Shown one piece after another: positions 24,001-32,565 of a stretch of DNA of 32,565 bases. A program made the translations under genes and the position numbers. The notes beneath the pieces are model-generated. The model had not been told where the DNA came from, did not search any database, and was given only the letters and a program-made list of their open reading frames with translations. Source of the DNA: Pseudomonadota bacterium (GTDB taxonomy: Bacteria; Pseudomonadota; Alphaproteobacteria; Rhizobiales; Beijerinckiaceae); contig JAFAAP010000041.1 in NCBI GenBank assembly GCA_023426505.1, positions 1 to 32,565 on the forward strand. Reading direction: 5' to 3'. Numbering within the stretch: position 1 is the first letter of the stretch; each line of letters starts with the position of its first letter.

Positions 24001-26670
24001 ATGACTCACATGTCTTCACGTCACGTCCGAGCGGTTGAAGTCGAGACGGATACCACTACGGTTCCTTCGATCTCCGGCTCGATCGAGCCTGCCCCAGCCT
24101 CCGCGGCCTCCCGGATGGCATTGACAAAATGGATCGGCACGGCCGTTACAACTTTTGTTGCGGCTGGGATCCTAGCCCTCTTGGTCAAATTCGGCTCTGA
24201 AATCGACATTCGGCACGTCGCCGAGGGGGTGGTGGCCACCCCTAAGGCCGCGGTCGGGCTGTCGCTGCTCTTCAGTGTAATGAGCTACGTCGCTCTGATC
24301 GGCTATGATGCCTTCGGCATCCGGACCGTCACGGATAAGCCTGTGCCGCTTCGTACCATCGCTCTGGGCTCCTTCACGAGCTACGCCATCGGACATACCC
24401 TCGGCTTTCCGCTCGTGACCGCAGGTGCCGTTCGTTGGCGGATCTACGGTCGCACGGGACTTTCGATCCCGGATGTCGGCCGGCTCACTGCCGTTGCCAG
24501 TCTGAACCTCTGGCTAGGGATGGCATCTGTTGTCTCCCTTGCTGCCCTTCTGCAGCCGTCCGCCTTGACGGCTCTCGACCGACTGCCGGCGAACGTCAAC
24601 AAAGGATTCGGCGCGCTTCTCCTGATCGCCCTCCTGGGCTTGGTGGCATGGACCGGCAGAGGTGGCCGGGTCATCAGCCGAAACTGGGCGCGGGTCCCCC
24701 TGCCGAGCGCACCCCATGTCCTCATCCAGATCGGTTTAGGGGTCATTGATGTCGGGGCTGCTGCGGCCGCCCTTTGGATTCTGCTTCCATCCAGTATCGA
24801 GATCGGCTTTCCGGCCTTCGCGGCGGTCTTTTCCGGCGCCATCGTTCTGGCCCTCGTCAGTCATGCGCCGGCCGGCCTCGGAGCATTCGAAGCGGCCGTC
24901 CTCCTCGCACTCCCGGATGTTCCTGCCTCCGATCTCATTTCGGCAGTTCTGATCTGGCGCTTCACTTACACATTGATCCCGTTCGGCCTGGCCGTAGCGC
25001 TTCTTGCCGTCGACGAGCTTCGACACCCGGGCACGAAGCTCACCCGAGCCGCAAGGCAGACAGGACGCCTCATACTGCCTTTCATTCCTGCAGCCCTGGC
25101 GGCGCTGACGTTCCTCGGCGGGCTGGTTCTCCTCACATCAGGGGCATTGCCCAACGATTACTCGCGCATTCGGGGATTACGCCATCTCATACCCTTGCCC
25201 TTCACGGAGGTGTCGCACCTTGTCGCCAGCACGGTAGGCGTCTTCCTTCTTGTACTGTCACGAGGCCTCCTAAGGCGACTGACAAGTGCGTGGACGCTGG
25301 CGGTGATCCTGATCAGCGCCGCTATGGTGCTGTCGCTGGTCAAAGGGTTCGATTGGGAGGAGGCGCTGATCCTCGGGGCCGTGCTGACCCTGCTTGTGAC
25401 CTATCGATCCGCATTTTACCGGAAGGCTGGCATCTTCGCCGAACCCTTGGAGCCACGATGGCTCATCGCGATCGCGTTCGTGATCGGATGCACCATCTGG
25501 CTCGGTTTCGCCGTTTTTCAGGATGTCGATTACAGCCATCAACTCTGGTGGCAATTCGATTGGCATGATGACGCCTCGCGCTTCCTGCGTGCAAGCCTTG
25601 CGACCGTGATCGTGGGAGCTGCACTCTCGCTCTATGCGATGCTGCATCGATCGCCTGCTCAGCGAAGGACGGCCCCTCTCCATTTCGATATGCTTGCTCC
25701 GGCTCTGGCCCAGGCCACCCGGGCCGATGCGCAGCTCGCCCTCCTGGACGACAAGCGTGTCCTCATGCACGAGGCTGGCGATGCCTTCCTTATGTATGCC
25801 GTGCGGGGCAAGAGCTGGATTGTCATGGGTGATCCAGTGGGCCCTTCCTATCGGGCGCCGGATCTTATGTGGCGCTTTCTCGAAGAGGTGGATCGCCATG
25901 CGGGCTGGCCGGTCTTCTATCAGGTCAGTCCGGTCCATCTGCCTCTTTATCTGGATGGCGGCCTATCGCTGATCAAGCTTGGCGAGGAGGCAAGGGTGGA
26001 CCTGTCGGTCTTCACAACGGAAGGCAGGGCTGGTCGGGACTGGCGCAGCGCCATCAACCGGGCCAAGCGGGACAACCTGGAATTCGCGATCATTCCTGCA
26101 AACGAGGTCCAGGCTCACCTGTCCGAGCTGAAAGGGGTCTCCGATGCCTGGCTTGCAGAGCGTGGCAGCCGCGAGAAGGGCTTCTCGATCGGCTACTGGT
26201 CGGAAAGCTATCTGTCGCGCTTCGACATCGCCGTCGTGAGGCGGGCAGGAGCGATTCTCGCCTTTGCCAACATCTGGTATGGCCAGCCCGGCGGCGAGAT
26301 GACCGTGGATCTCATGCGCCACCTTCCGGAATGCTCCGGAGTCATGGATCTTCTGTTTGTCAACCTCATGCAGGAGGGCAAGGCGCGCGGCTATCGCTGG
26401 TTCAATCTCGGAATGGCTCCTCTGTCGGGTCTCTCCCACCATCGCCTCGCACCAAGCTGGCATAAGGTTGCAGCCTTCGTCGCCCGCAACGGCGAGCGGT
26501 TCTACGGCTTCAGGGGGCTGCGCGCCTACAAGGAAAAGTTCGGTCCGGTCTGGGAGCCTCGTTACTTGGCGTGCCCAGGGGGCTGGGCGCTTCCGCAGAT
26601 CCTGCTCGACGTGACGAGCCTGATATCCGGCAGCGCTTCGAAGGCGATCATCAGAGGAGCGCGGCGATGA
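24001..26670 (+). CDS. lpiA: Lysyl/aminoacyl-phosphatidylglycerol synthase-flippase (MprF/LpiA family)
   Basis: Inner-membrane protein of 889 residues from ATG 24001; the long open frame upstream has no family similarity. The first 40 residues are polar. About 14 hydrophobic segments follow (e.g. WIGTAVTTFVAAGILALLVK) and include the flippase landmark AGAVRWRIYGRTGLS. The C-terminal third is the cytosolic aminoacyl-tRNA-dependent transferase (DUF2156/GNAT fold): GDPVGPSYRAPDLM, INRAKRDNLEFAI, EMTVDLMRHLP, GLRAYKEKFGPVWEPRYL. It transfers an amino acid (lysine in rhizobial LpiA) from tRNA to phosphatidylglycerol, which reduces surface charge and protects against acid and cationic peptides. The stop overlaps acvB by 4 bases, the classical lpiA-acvB arrangement of Rhizobiales. 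Confidence 0.92.
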   Translation: MTHMSSRHVRAVEVETDTTTVPSISGSIEPAPASAASRMALTKWIGTAVTTFVAAGILALLVKFGSEIDIRHVAEGVVATPKAAVGLSLLFSVMSYVALIGYDAFGIRTVTDKPVPLRTIALGSFTSYAIGHTLGFPLVTAGAVRWRIYGRTGLSIPDVGRLTAVASLNLWLGMASVVSLAALLQPSALTALDRLPANVNKGFGALLLIALLGLVAWTGRGGRVISRNWARVPLPSAPHVLIQIGLGVIDVGAAAAALWILLPSSIEIGFPAFAAVFSGAIVLALVSHAPAGLGAFEAAVLLALPDVPASDLISAVLIWRFTYTLIPFGLAVALLAVDELRHPGTKLTRAARQTGRLILPFIPAALAALTFLGGLVLLTSGALPNDYSRIRGLRHLIPLPFTEVSHLVASTVGVFLLVLSRGLLRRLTSAWTLAVILISAAMVLSLVKGFDWEEALILGAVLTLLVTYRSAFYRKAGIFAEPLEPRWLIAIAFVIGCTIWLGFAVFQDVDYSHQLWWQFDWHDDASRFLRASLATVIVGAALSLYAMLHRSPAQRRTAPLHFDMLAPALAQATRADAQLALLDDKRVLMHEAGDAFLMYAVRGKSWIVMGDPVGPSYRAPDLMWRFLEEVDRHAGWPVFYQVSPVHLPLYLDGGLSLIKLGEEARVDLSVFTTEGRAGRDWRSAINRAKRDNLEFAIIPANEVQAHLSELKGVSDAWLAERGSREKGFSIGYWSESYLSRFDIAVVRRAGAILAFANIWYGQPGGEMTVDLMRHLPECSGVMDLLFVNLMQEGKARGYRWFNLGMAPLSGLSHHRLAPSWHKVAAFVARNGERFYGFRGLRAYKEKFGPVWEPRYLACPGGWALPQILLDVTSLISGSASKAIIRGARR

Positions 26671-28094
26671 AGCCTAAAGATATTCTCAAGAGCATCGCCA
26701 TCACCGTTGCCCTCCTGGGGCTGAGCATCGGAGCCGCTCTCAAGGGTGGCGCAGTTTTTGCCGCCCTCACCCCTCCCAGCATCACGACGACAACCATGGC
26801 GATGAACGACGTGGAGCAGTTGGAGGAGTTTGGCACCGTCGAAGTCGTAAGTTCTGACCAGCCGGCGCGAGGGCTCGTAATTCTTGCCGCCGGCGCGCCG
26901 GACATCCCTGCGCGCAAGGCGGATGCTCAAGCCCTGGCCAAAGAAGGACTCATTGTGGTCACGTTCGATTTCGATGCATTTCGGCAGGCGCTTGCCAAGG
27001 AGCCTGCAGACGAGGACTGCCACTACATCGCCGACGACCTGAAGGATCTCGGCCAAGCCGTTCAGCGTCAACTCGGGATCAAGCGCTACTTCTTCCCGGT
27101 GGTTATCGGACGCGGCGACGGTGCAGCATTTGCGTATGCGGCTCTCGCTCAAGCCCCACCGAACACCCTCGGCGGCGCGATCAGCATCGGCTTCGAACCC
27201 ATGATCAAGTCCGACCGACCCTATTGTTTCGAGCCTGACCTCGTAAAGGCAGCAGACGGTTTATACGCTCTGCCGAACAATGCCGACCTCCCCGGCCAAT
27301 GGCGGGTGATCGCCGGCGAAAGCGAACGGACTCGCATTGAAGCATTCCAGGAGCCGATCGACGCGGCCGAATACGTCCCTGCCCAGGACGAGGACGGCAC
27401 TCGGTCGGCCCTCGTTGAAGGAGCCGTACGCCTAGGACGTACCGGAGAGCGCGGGCATTCGGAACTTCCCGTGGCGATTATCAGGCCCGAGGGCCAGATC
27501 AACGGTCTTGCGATCATCGTGTCCGGCGACGGCGGCTGGCGTGACATCGACAAGTCGATTGGTGAATGGCTGGCAAAGCAAGGTGTCGCCGTCGTCGGAG
27601 TCGATTCCCTGCGGTACTTCTGGTCGAAGAAGAGCCCGGCGCAGGTTGCCGCAGACCTTGCGCTTCTCTTCGATCATTACGGCTCCGAGTTCGGAACCAA
27701 TCGCTACTCCCTCGTCGGCTTCTCATTCGGGGCCGACATCATGCCGGACGTCTGGCCTTTGCTGCCGAAGACCGTGAAGGACCGGGTCCAGGTGGTCTCT
27801 CTTCTGGCCCTGGGGCAGAACGCCGATTTTGAAGTAACCGTCGAAGGCTTTGTGGGTGGCACCACGGCCGAAAGCAGACCGCTTGCGCCACTTCTGGCCC
27901 AACTGCCGCTCAACAGAACACAATGCATCTACGGCAAAGAGGAAGCAGAGGACGGGGACACGTCGTGCACGGCTCCCGAGCTTGATCAGGCAGAACGTCT
28001 TCCTCTCGAAGGCGGACACCATTTCGACGGTGACTACACCAAGGCAGCGGAGGCAATCTGGCGACGAATGCAGGGTGAAAGCGCGAAGCTCTAA
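26667..28094 (+). CDS. acvB: AcvB/VirJ-family periplasmic lysyl-phosphatidylglycerol hydrolase
   Basis: Exported protein of 475 residues. ATG 26667 has GAGGAG upstream and overlaps the lpiA stop by 4 bases. Residues 1-33 form a signal peptide (ILKSIAITVALLGLSIGAAL). There are two related alpha/beta halves. The C-terminal VirJ-like half carries IIVSGDGGWRDIDK (283-296), the nucleophile elbow GFSFGAD (351-357, Ser353) and the histidine region LEGGHHFDGDY. The N-terminal half has no GxSxG serine at its equivalent point (IGRGDGAAFAYA). In Agrobacterium AcvB hydrolyses lysyl-phosphatidylglycerol, so it counterbalances LpiA. The pair here should set the level of the modified lipid. Confidence 0.92.
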   Translation: MKPKDILKSIAITVALLGLSIGAALKGGAVFAALTPPSITTTTMAMNDVEQLEEFGTVEVVSSDQPARGLVILAAGAPDIPARKADAQALAKEGLIVVTFDFDAFRQALAKEPADEDCHYIADDLKDLGQAVQRQLGIKRYFFPVVIGRGDGAAFAYAALAQAPPNTLGGAISIGFEPMIKSDRPYCFEPDLVKAADGLYALPNNADLPGQWRVIAGESERTRIEAFQEPIDAAEYVPAQDEDGTRSALVEGAVRLGRTGERGHSELPVAIIRPEGQINGLAIIVSGDGGWRDIDKSIGEWLAKQGVAVVGVDSLRYFWSKKSPAQVAADLALLFDHYGSEFGTNRYSLVGFSFGADIMPDVWPLLPKTVKDRVQVVSLLALGQNADFEVTVEGFVGGTTAESRPLAPLLAQLPLNRTQCIYGKEEAEDGDTSCTAPELDQAERLPLEGGHHFDGDYTKAAEAIWRRMQGESAKL

Positions 28095-28129
28095 CGCAGA
28101 TCCATCGATAAAGACCTGGTTGGACGGGC

Positions 28130-28888
28130 CTATTTGCCTCCGCCCGCACTCACGCGGGGCTTCTCGAGGCTCTGCATCACCGGGCCGGTTCCAGTATCCC
28201 ATTCGAAGAGATCGGGATATTGCGTGGCGAGCTCCGGAAGCGAGCGGAGAATTTCGCTGAGATGCTGGCGCATCGCTTTTTCGGCGGCCTCGGGGTCTCC
28301 TGCCTTGATGGCGTCGACGATGACAATGTGCTGTGCCAGGACAGCATGGCGCGGCATGGCCTGCGCCATATCGAGGAAGCGAACGCGATCCATCTGAGGC
28401 TTGATGTCCTCGATCATATGCCAGGCGGCCGGTCGCTTGGCGGCCTCGGCGAGGAGGCGATGAAACTCCTCATCGAGAGACAGAAACTCTTCCGTCGACG
28501 CCGACCGTTGCGCGCGTCGCTGTCGTGTCAGGCTGGCATTCAGCTCAGCAACGAGGGCCGATGTTGCGTTCAAGGCGGCCTCACGTACGACCGCGCATTC
28601 CACCGCCTCCCGGATGAAGCGGGCGTTCTCGACGCCCGCCTGCGAGATCTTCACGACCTGTGTGCCACGCTGGGGTAATACACGCACGAGACCCGCTTCG
28701 CTGAGCTTGATTAAAGCCTCCCGCACTGGCGAGCGGCTGACGCCGAAGCGGCGAGCCAGATCCTGCTCGGAGAGCATTTCTCCGGGGGCGAGCTGCATGG
28801 TCACGATTGCATGACGCAGGGCCCGGGTGACTTGGCGGGCTATGGGCTCCCGGCTGAGATCGAGCTTCCTGAGCGTCTTGTCGGTCAT
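28130..28888 (-). CDS. GntR-family regulator, FCD subfamily (uronate-type)
   Basis: Repressor of 252 residues from ATG 28888; a GTG at 28897 in the same frame is an alternative start. The winged helix (about 12-80) contains PGEMLSEQDLARRFGVSRSP and VREALIKLSEAGLVRVLPQR, the family signature. The FCD ligand domain (about 90-230) has metal-ligand candidates in LSLDEEFHRLL, LAQHIVIVDAI and AMRQHLSEIL. It is divergent from uxaC, and a TNGT-N2-ACNA type site lies in the shared promoter region. By family and place it probably senses a uronate or an intermediate and represses uxaC and the ABC genes. Confidence 0.9.
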   Translation of the reverse strand: MTDKTLRKLDLSREPIARQVTRALRHAIVTMQLAPGEMLSEQDLARRFGVSRSPVREALIKLSEAGLVRVLPQRGTQVVKISQAGVENARFIREAVECAVVREAALNATSALVAELNASLTRQRRAQRSASTEEFLSLDEEFHRLLAEAAKRPAAWHMIEDIKPQMDRVRFLDMAQAMPRHAVLAQHIVIVDAIKAGDPEAAEKAMRQHLSEILRSLPELATQYPDLFEWDTGTGPVMQSLEKPRVSAGGGK

Positions 28889-28907
28889 ATTTGCCACACT
28901 ACCATAC

Positions 28908-28917
28908 TAGTAGACCA
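28908..28917. promoter_or_regulatory. Candidate GntR/FCD operator between gntR and uxaC
   Basis: On the minus strand TGGTCTACTA fits the FadR-subfamily pattern TNGT-N(0-3)-ACNA. It overlaps the 8-base palindrome TACTAGTA (28905-28912). It lies 20 bases upstream of the gntR ATG and about 95 bases before uxaC, where a shared operator is expected. Confidence 0.45.
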
Positions 28918-29010
28918 TTGCAATGCCTTCGAGACCGTTCTAAGCTCCGGGACGTTGCGCTCGAAACCGATCGGAAAACAGTTCGGAACGGAGCCTTCAG
29001 GGAGAACGCA

Positions 29011-30414
29011 ATGCTGATCCATCCGGACCGGATGTTTCCTGCCGACCCCGCAACGCGCCAGATTGCGCGGCGGCTCTATGCGGGCATCCAGGACCTGCCG
29101 ATCATCTCGCCTCATGGCCATACGGATCCGCGCTGGTATGCGGAGAACGAACCCTTTCCAGACCCGGCAACATTGTTTGTAATCCCGGATCACTATATTT
29201 TCCGGATGCTATACAGCCAGGGAATTCGCCTTGAGGATCTCGGCGTTCCGTCCCGCGATGGAAGTCCCATCGAGCTTGACCCTCGAAAAATCTGGCGCCG
29301 TTTCGCAGGAAACTACCACCTTTTCCGAGGCACCCCGACCCGCGCCTGGCTTGACCACACCTTCGCGACGCTTTTCGGTTTTACGGAACGCCTCTCCGGG
29401 CAGAATGCGGACGAATACTACGACCGAATCGACGCTGCGCTGCGCACGCCTGAATTTCGACCGCGAGCGCTATTCGAACGCTTTCGGATCGAAGTCATCG
29501 CCACAACCGAGAGCCCTCTCGATCCCCTGAAGCATCACGACACTATCCGTCGATCCGGATGGAACGGTCGCGTGATCACCGCCTATCGCCCCGACCCTGT
29601 AATTGATCCGGGCTTCGAAGGCTTTCGGCAGAACCTCGAACGGTTTGGAGAGATAACGGGCTGTGACACCCTCAACTGGGACGGCTATCTCGAAGCACAC
29701 CGCAAGCGCCGTGCCTTCTTCCGCGATTATGGTGCAACGTCCACCGACCACGGGCATCCGACGGCGCGGACGGCCGACCTGTCGCGAAGAGAGGCCGAGG
29801 CGCTGTTCCGCCGCATTTCGACTGCAGATGCAAGCGCCGAGGATGCCGAACTCTTCCGGGCTCAGATGCTGACCGAGATGGCTGCCATGAGTGTCGAGGA
29901 CGGCATGGTGATGCAGATTCATCCGGGCTCTTTCCGAAACCATAATCGAACGATCTTCTCGCGCTTCGGCCGCGACATGGGAGCGGACATCCCTTCGTCG
30001 ACGGATTATGTCAGCGCACTCAAGCCTCTGCTGGACCGCTTCGGCAATGAACGTAGTCTCACACTGATCCTCTTCACGCTGGACGAGACGAGCTATTCCC
30101 GCGAGCTCGCTCCCCTCGCCGGGCATTATCCCGCTCTGAGACTCGGACCGGCCTGGTGGTTCTTCGACGCTCCCGAGGGCATGAAGCGCTTCCGCGAACT
30201 CACCACGGAGACAGCCGGCTTCTACAACACAGTCGGCTTCAACGACGATACGCGCGCATACCTGTCCATCCCCGCGCGACATGACATGGCACGGCGCGTT
30301 GACTGTGCCTTTCTGGCCAATCTCGTGACGCAGCATCGTCTTGATGAAGATGAAGCGCATGAGGTGGCTCACGACCTCGCATATCGCCTCGCGAAAGAGG
30401 CCTACAAGCTGTGA
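29011..30414 (+). CDS. uxaC: Glucuronate (uronate) isomerase UxaC
   Basis: Amidohydrolase-superfamily isomerase of 467 residues, normal length. ATG 29011 is preceded by AGGGAG at 8 bases; the longer frame upstream runs through the gntR promoter region and is not coding. Family landmarks are LPIISPHGHTDPRWYAENEP (metal-binding His35 and His37), IATTESPLDPLKHH, MQIHPGSFRNHN, GPAWWFFDAPEGMKRFRELT and GFNDDTRAYLSIPARHDMAR. It interconverts D-glucuronate/D-fructuronate and D-galacturonate/D-tagaturonate, the first step of uronate degradation. The later enzymes (uxuA, uxuB, uxaA, uxaB) are not in this window. Confidence 0.96.
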   Translation: MLIHPDRMFPADPATRQIARRLYAGIQDLPIISPHGHTDPRWYAENEPFPDPATLFVIPDHYIFRMLYSQGIRLEDLGVPSRDGSPIELDPRKIWRRFAGNYHLFRGTPTRAWLDHTFATLFGFTERLSGQNADEYYDRIDAALRTPEFRPRALFERFRIEVIATTESPLDPLKHHDTIRRSGWNGRVITAYRPDPVIDPGFEGFRQNLERFGEITGCDTLNWDGYLEAHRKRRAFFRDYGATSTDHGHPTARTADLSRREAEALFRRISTADASAEDAELFRAQMLTEMAAMSVEDGMVMQIHPGSFRNHNRTIFSRFGRDMGADIPSSTDYVSALKPLLDRFGNERSLTLILFTLDETSYSRELAPLAGHYPALRLGPAWWFFDAPEGMKRFRELTTETAGFYNTVGFNDDTRAYLSIPARHDMARRVDCAFLANLVTQHRLDEDEAHEVAHDLAYRLAKEAYKL

Positions 30415-30469
30415 CACAGGACGGAGCTCACAAGGGCTGCGCCGCACAGACCAGAACGGGAGGAAAAGA

Positions 30470-31657
30470 ATGAGCAACGTGATCACCAGACGAACCTTCG
30501 TCGGGGGTGTCGCCGGCGCTGCAGGCGTCGCGGCTTTCGGCGGACCGGCATTCGCGCAGCTCGCGCTGCCGACGAGCCCGGTTACGCTCAACATCATCGA
30601 CGTCGCGGGCAACCTCGCCCTGACGCAGAAGGCGATCGAGAACTACCGGAAGGCCAAGCCTAACCTCGTGTCGCGCATCACCTTCACTAAGGCGCCTGCT
30701 CCGGAACTCGCCGGTAAGATCAAGGCGCAGCAGGATGCAGGCCGGGTCGATATCGATCTGGTACTCACCGGGACCGACGCCCTATCGGCCGGCATCGAAC
30801 AGAAGCTCTGGGTCGAGCTTCTGCCTGCTCATGCAAACGTCCTGCCGAAGCTGGACGACATCTATCTTCCGGCCGCCGCGAAGATGCAGGGACTGGCCAA
30901 GGGGCAAGGCGTCGTGGTGACCTACTACCCGTCCGGACCGCTCCTCGAATACATGCCCAACAAGGTTCAGAACGTTCCGACCACCGCTGAGGAACTGCTG
31001 GCCTGGGCAAAGGCCAATCCGAACAGGCTGATCTATGCGCGCCCGGCGAATTCAGGCCCTGGCCGCACCTTCATCATGGGCCTGCCCTACATTCTCGGGG
31101 ACAGCAATCCGCAGGATCCCGCAAAGGGTTGGGACAAGACCTGGGCCTACCTTAAGGAACTCGGTCAATATATCGAATACTATCCGTCTGGCACCGGCGC
31201 CGTCATGAAGGAGTTGGGCGAGGGCTCCCGCGACATGACGGTGTCGACCACTGGCTGGGACATCAATCCGCGCGTTCTCGGCGTCGTTCCGAAGGAAGCA
31301 AAAGTTGCAGCCATCAAGGGCTTCCACTGGGTGGCGGATGCGCACTACATGTGCGTTCCCAAAGGGCTGCCGAACGAGAAGGTCGCGGTCCTCATCGACC
31401 TGATGAACTTCCTGCTCACGAAGGAGCAGCAGGCCTACACCTATGACGAGGGCTACTTCTATCCGGGTCCCGCCGTAAAAGGCGTCACTATCGACATGGC
31501 GCCGCCGGACAGCCAGGCGGCGATCAAAGAGTTCGGACGTCCGGAGTACGAAAAGTGGATCGCCGAGAGCCCGATTGAGCTGCCCCTCCAGCCCGAGCAG
31601 ATGGTCGTCGCCTTCCGCATGTGGGACGAGCAGGTCGGCGGAGCGAAGCGTAAGTAA
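30470..31657 (+). CDS. ABC transporter extracellular solute-binding protein (family 1), Tat-exported
   Basis: Periplasmic binding protein of 395 residues. ATG 30470 has GGGAGGA upstream. The N-terminus NVITRRTFVGGVAGAAGVAA with an AFA cleavage site near residue 28 is a twin-arginine signal. The mature part has the two-lobe binding-protein pattern (IDLVLTGTDALSAG, GVVVTYYPSGPLLEYMPNKV, KGFHWVADAHYMCVPKGLPN, LMNFLLTKEQQAYTYDEGYF). It lies 55 bases after uxaC and 15 before the ATPase gene, so it is probably in the uxaC operon. The context suggests a uronate or uronate-containing oligosaccharide, but family 1 also covers polyamines and other sugars, so the substrate is unproven. Confidence 0.88.
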   Translation: MSNVITRRTFVGGVAGAAGVAAFGGPAFAQLALPTSPVTLNIIDVAGNLALTQKAIENYRKAKPNLVSRITFTKAPAPELAGKIKAQQDAGRVDIDLVLTGTDALSAGIEQKLWVELLPAHANVLPKLDDIYLPAAAKMQGLAKGQGVVVTYYPSGPLLEYMPNKVQNVPTTAEELLAWAKANPNRLIYARPANSGPGRTFIMGLPYILGDSNPQDPAKGWDKTWAYLKELGQYIEYYPSGTGAVMKELGEGSRDMTVSTTGWDINPRVLGVVPKEAKVAAIKGFHWVADAHYMCVPKGLPNEKVAVLIDLMNFLLTKEQQAYTYDEGYFYPGPAVKGVTIDMAPPDSQAAIKEFGRPEYEKWIAESPIELPLQPEQMVVAFRMWDEQVGGAKRK

Positions 31658-31672
31658 GGCTAGGGACCCGCG

Positions 31673-32565
31673 ATGACGATAGCTCTCTCACAGTTCGACG
31701 AAGTTCGGCTCGACCGTGTCAGCCGCGATTTCGGGGCCCTGAATGCCCTTCGCGACGTCAGCCTGACGATCCGCCGGCGCGAATTCATCGCGCTTCTCGG
31801 ACCATCGGGCTGCGGCAAGTCGACGACTCTGAACTGCATTGCGGGTCTCCTCCCCGTTACCGGAGGCGCGATCTGGCTCGATAAACAGCGCGTCGATAGG
31901 CTTCGCCCCGAAGAGCGCGGCTTCGGCATGGTGTTCCAGAACTATGCGCTCTTTCCCCATCTCAATGTCAGACAGAACATCGGTTTCGGTCTGAAGATGC
32001 GCGGGACGCCCAAGACCGAGATCGACCGCAAGGTCGATGAAGCCCTGAGCCTCGTGAGGCTTCAGGGACAGGAGCACAAGCTTCCCGGACAGCTCTCTGG
32101 AGGTCAACAGCAACGCGTGGCGATCGCTCGAGCCATCGTCATCGAGCCGCCGCTGGTCTTGATGGATGAGCCTCTCTCCAACCTTGACGCGAAGCTTCGA
32201 CTTGAAATGCGCGCGGAGATCCGCCGCATTCACAACGAGCTCGGCGCCACGACTATCTATGTGACGCACGATCAGGATGAGGCTCTTTCTCTCGCCGACC
32301 GCATCGTTGTGCTTCGTGACGGCGTCATACGCCAGGTGGGGTCTCCCAAGGAACTTTACGAGGAGCCGGCCCATCTCGATGTTGCCGACTTCATGGGCTT
32401 CAGAAACAAATTAAAGGGCCGTGTGGTCGCGGTTGAGAACGGCCGCGCGCTCCTCGATGTCGAAGGGGCAAGAATTGCCGGAGTTGCGCGCGAGCACCTA
32501 TCGCCCGGATTGCCGGCCTATGCGGCCATACGCTCCGACGACATGGTCGTCGGAGCCCCGGGCGA
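31673..32565 (+). CDS. ABC transporter ATP-binding protein, MalK/UgpC/PotA type (partial)
   Basis: Importer ATPase; 297 codons are visible and the gene runs off the right edge. ATG 31673 follows AGGGA. Walker A is LLGPSGCGKSTT, the Q-loop FQNYALFPHLNV, the ABC signature LSGGQQQRVAIARA, Walker B VLMDEPLSNLD and the switch histidine YVTHDQDEALSL. The C-terminal part begins the regulatory TOBE-type beta domain (LKGRVVAVENGRALLDVEG). It energises the importer fed by the preceding solute-binding protein; the permease genes should follow outside the window. Confidence 0.93.
   Translation, partial: MTIALSQFDEVRLDRVSRDFGALNALRDVSLTIRRREFIALLGPSGCGKSTTLNCIAGLLPVTGGAIWLDKQRVDRLRPEERGFGMVFQNYALFPHLNVRQNIGFGLKMRGTPKTEIDRKVDEALSLVRLQGQEHKLPGQLSGGQQQRVAIARAIVIEPPLVLMDEPLSNLDAKLRLEMRAEIRRIHNELGATTIYVTHDQDEALSLADRIVVLRDGVIRQVGSPKELYEEPAHLDVADFMGFRNKLKGRVVAVENGRALLDVEGARIAGVAREHLSPGLPAYAAIRSDDMVVGAPG

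Noticed and set aside
29470..30612. Minus-strand open frame of 380 codons opposite uxaC
   Set aside because: Antisense shadow; uxaC on the plus strand is certain.
1..32565. CRISPR arrays, tRNA genes, insertion sequences, phage genes or attachment repeats
   Set aside because: I found no regularly spaced repeats, no tRNA-like cloverleaf with a recognisable TTCRA arm, no transposase or integrase, and no terminal repeats flanking the YcaO-TfuA run.

Overview
The window reads as chromosomal DNA of a GC-rich alphaproteobacterium, most likely of the order Hyphomicrobiales (Rhizobiales). The evidence is the gene content: a urea transporter operon with the long form of UrtB, an ExoF-type polysaccharide export protein, an lpiA-acvB pair, uronate catabolism under an FCD-type GntR regulator, and a YcaO-TfuA pair. 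A Microvirga/Methylobacteriaceae-like source is a guess that only a database search could confirm. I see no tRNA, rRNA, insertion sequence, prophage or CRISPR array.

Layout. Positions 1-3785 (minus) carry urtA-urtB-urtC, the start of a urea ABC transporter operon, with a near-consensus sigma-54 promoter upstream of urtA and a perfect hairpin between urtA and urtB. A divergent FtsH-like membrane protease (4060-5832, minus) ends in a good intrinsic terminator. Positions 6081-10810 hold an L,D-transpeptidase, two small hypothetical genes, a hormone-sensitive-lipase-type hydrolase and an ExoF-like exporter.

The most unusual part is 11194-18413 (plus). It is a compact run of genes: a 1022-residue cyclase-homology/ATPase/TPR protein, a YcaO protein, a TfuA protein, a thermolysin-like (gluzincin) metallopeptidase, a 16-codon ORF, and two small proteins I do not recognise. 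The first three genes overlap by 4 bases at each junction, and so do the peptidase and the 16-codon ORF. YcaO plus TfuA is the signature of peptide or protein backbone modification (thioamidation or azoline-type chemistry). A protease and small unknown proteins in the same run suggest a RiPP-like or protein-modifying system. The cyclase domain of the first protein seems to have lost two key catalytic residues, so it may act as a sensor or signalling ATPase rather than make cyclic nucleotides.

Convergent to this locus is a bacterial CDC48/VAT-type double AAA+ ATPase (18478-20754, minus). Then come an XRE regulator and a SulP anion transporter (21050-23091, plus), two small putative membrane or exported proteins, and the lpiA-acvB operon (24001-28094, plus), which makes and hydrolyses aminoacyl-phosphatidylglycerol. 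The right end (28130-32565) is a uronate module: a divergent GntR/FCD repressor, uxaC, and the solute-binding protein and ATPase of an ABC importer. The ATPase gene runs off the window.
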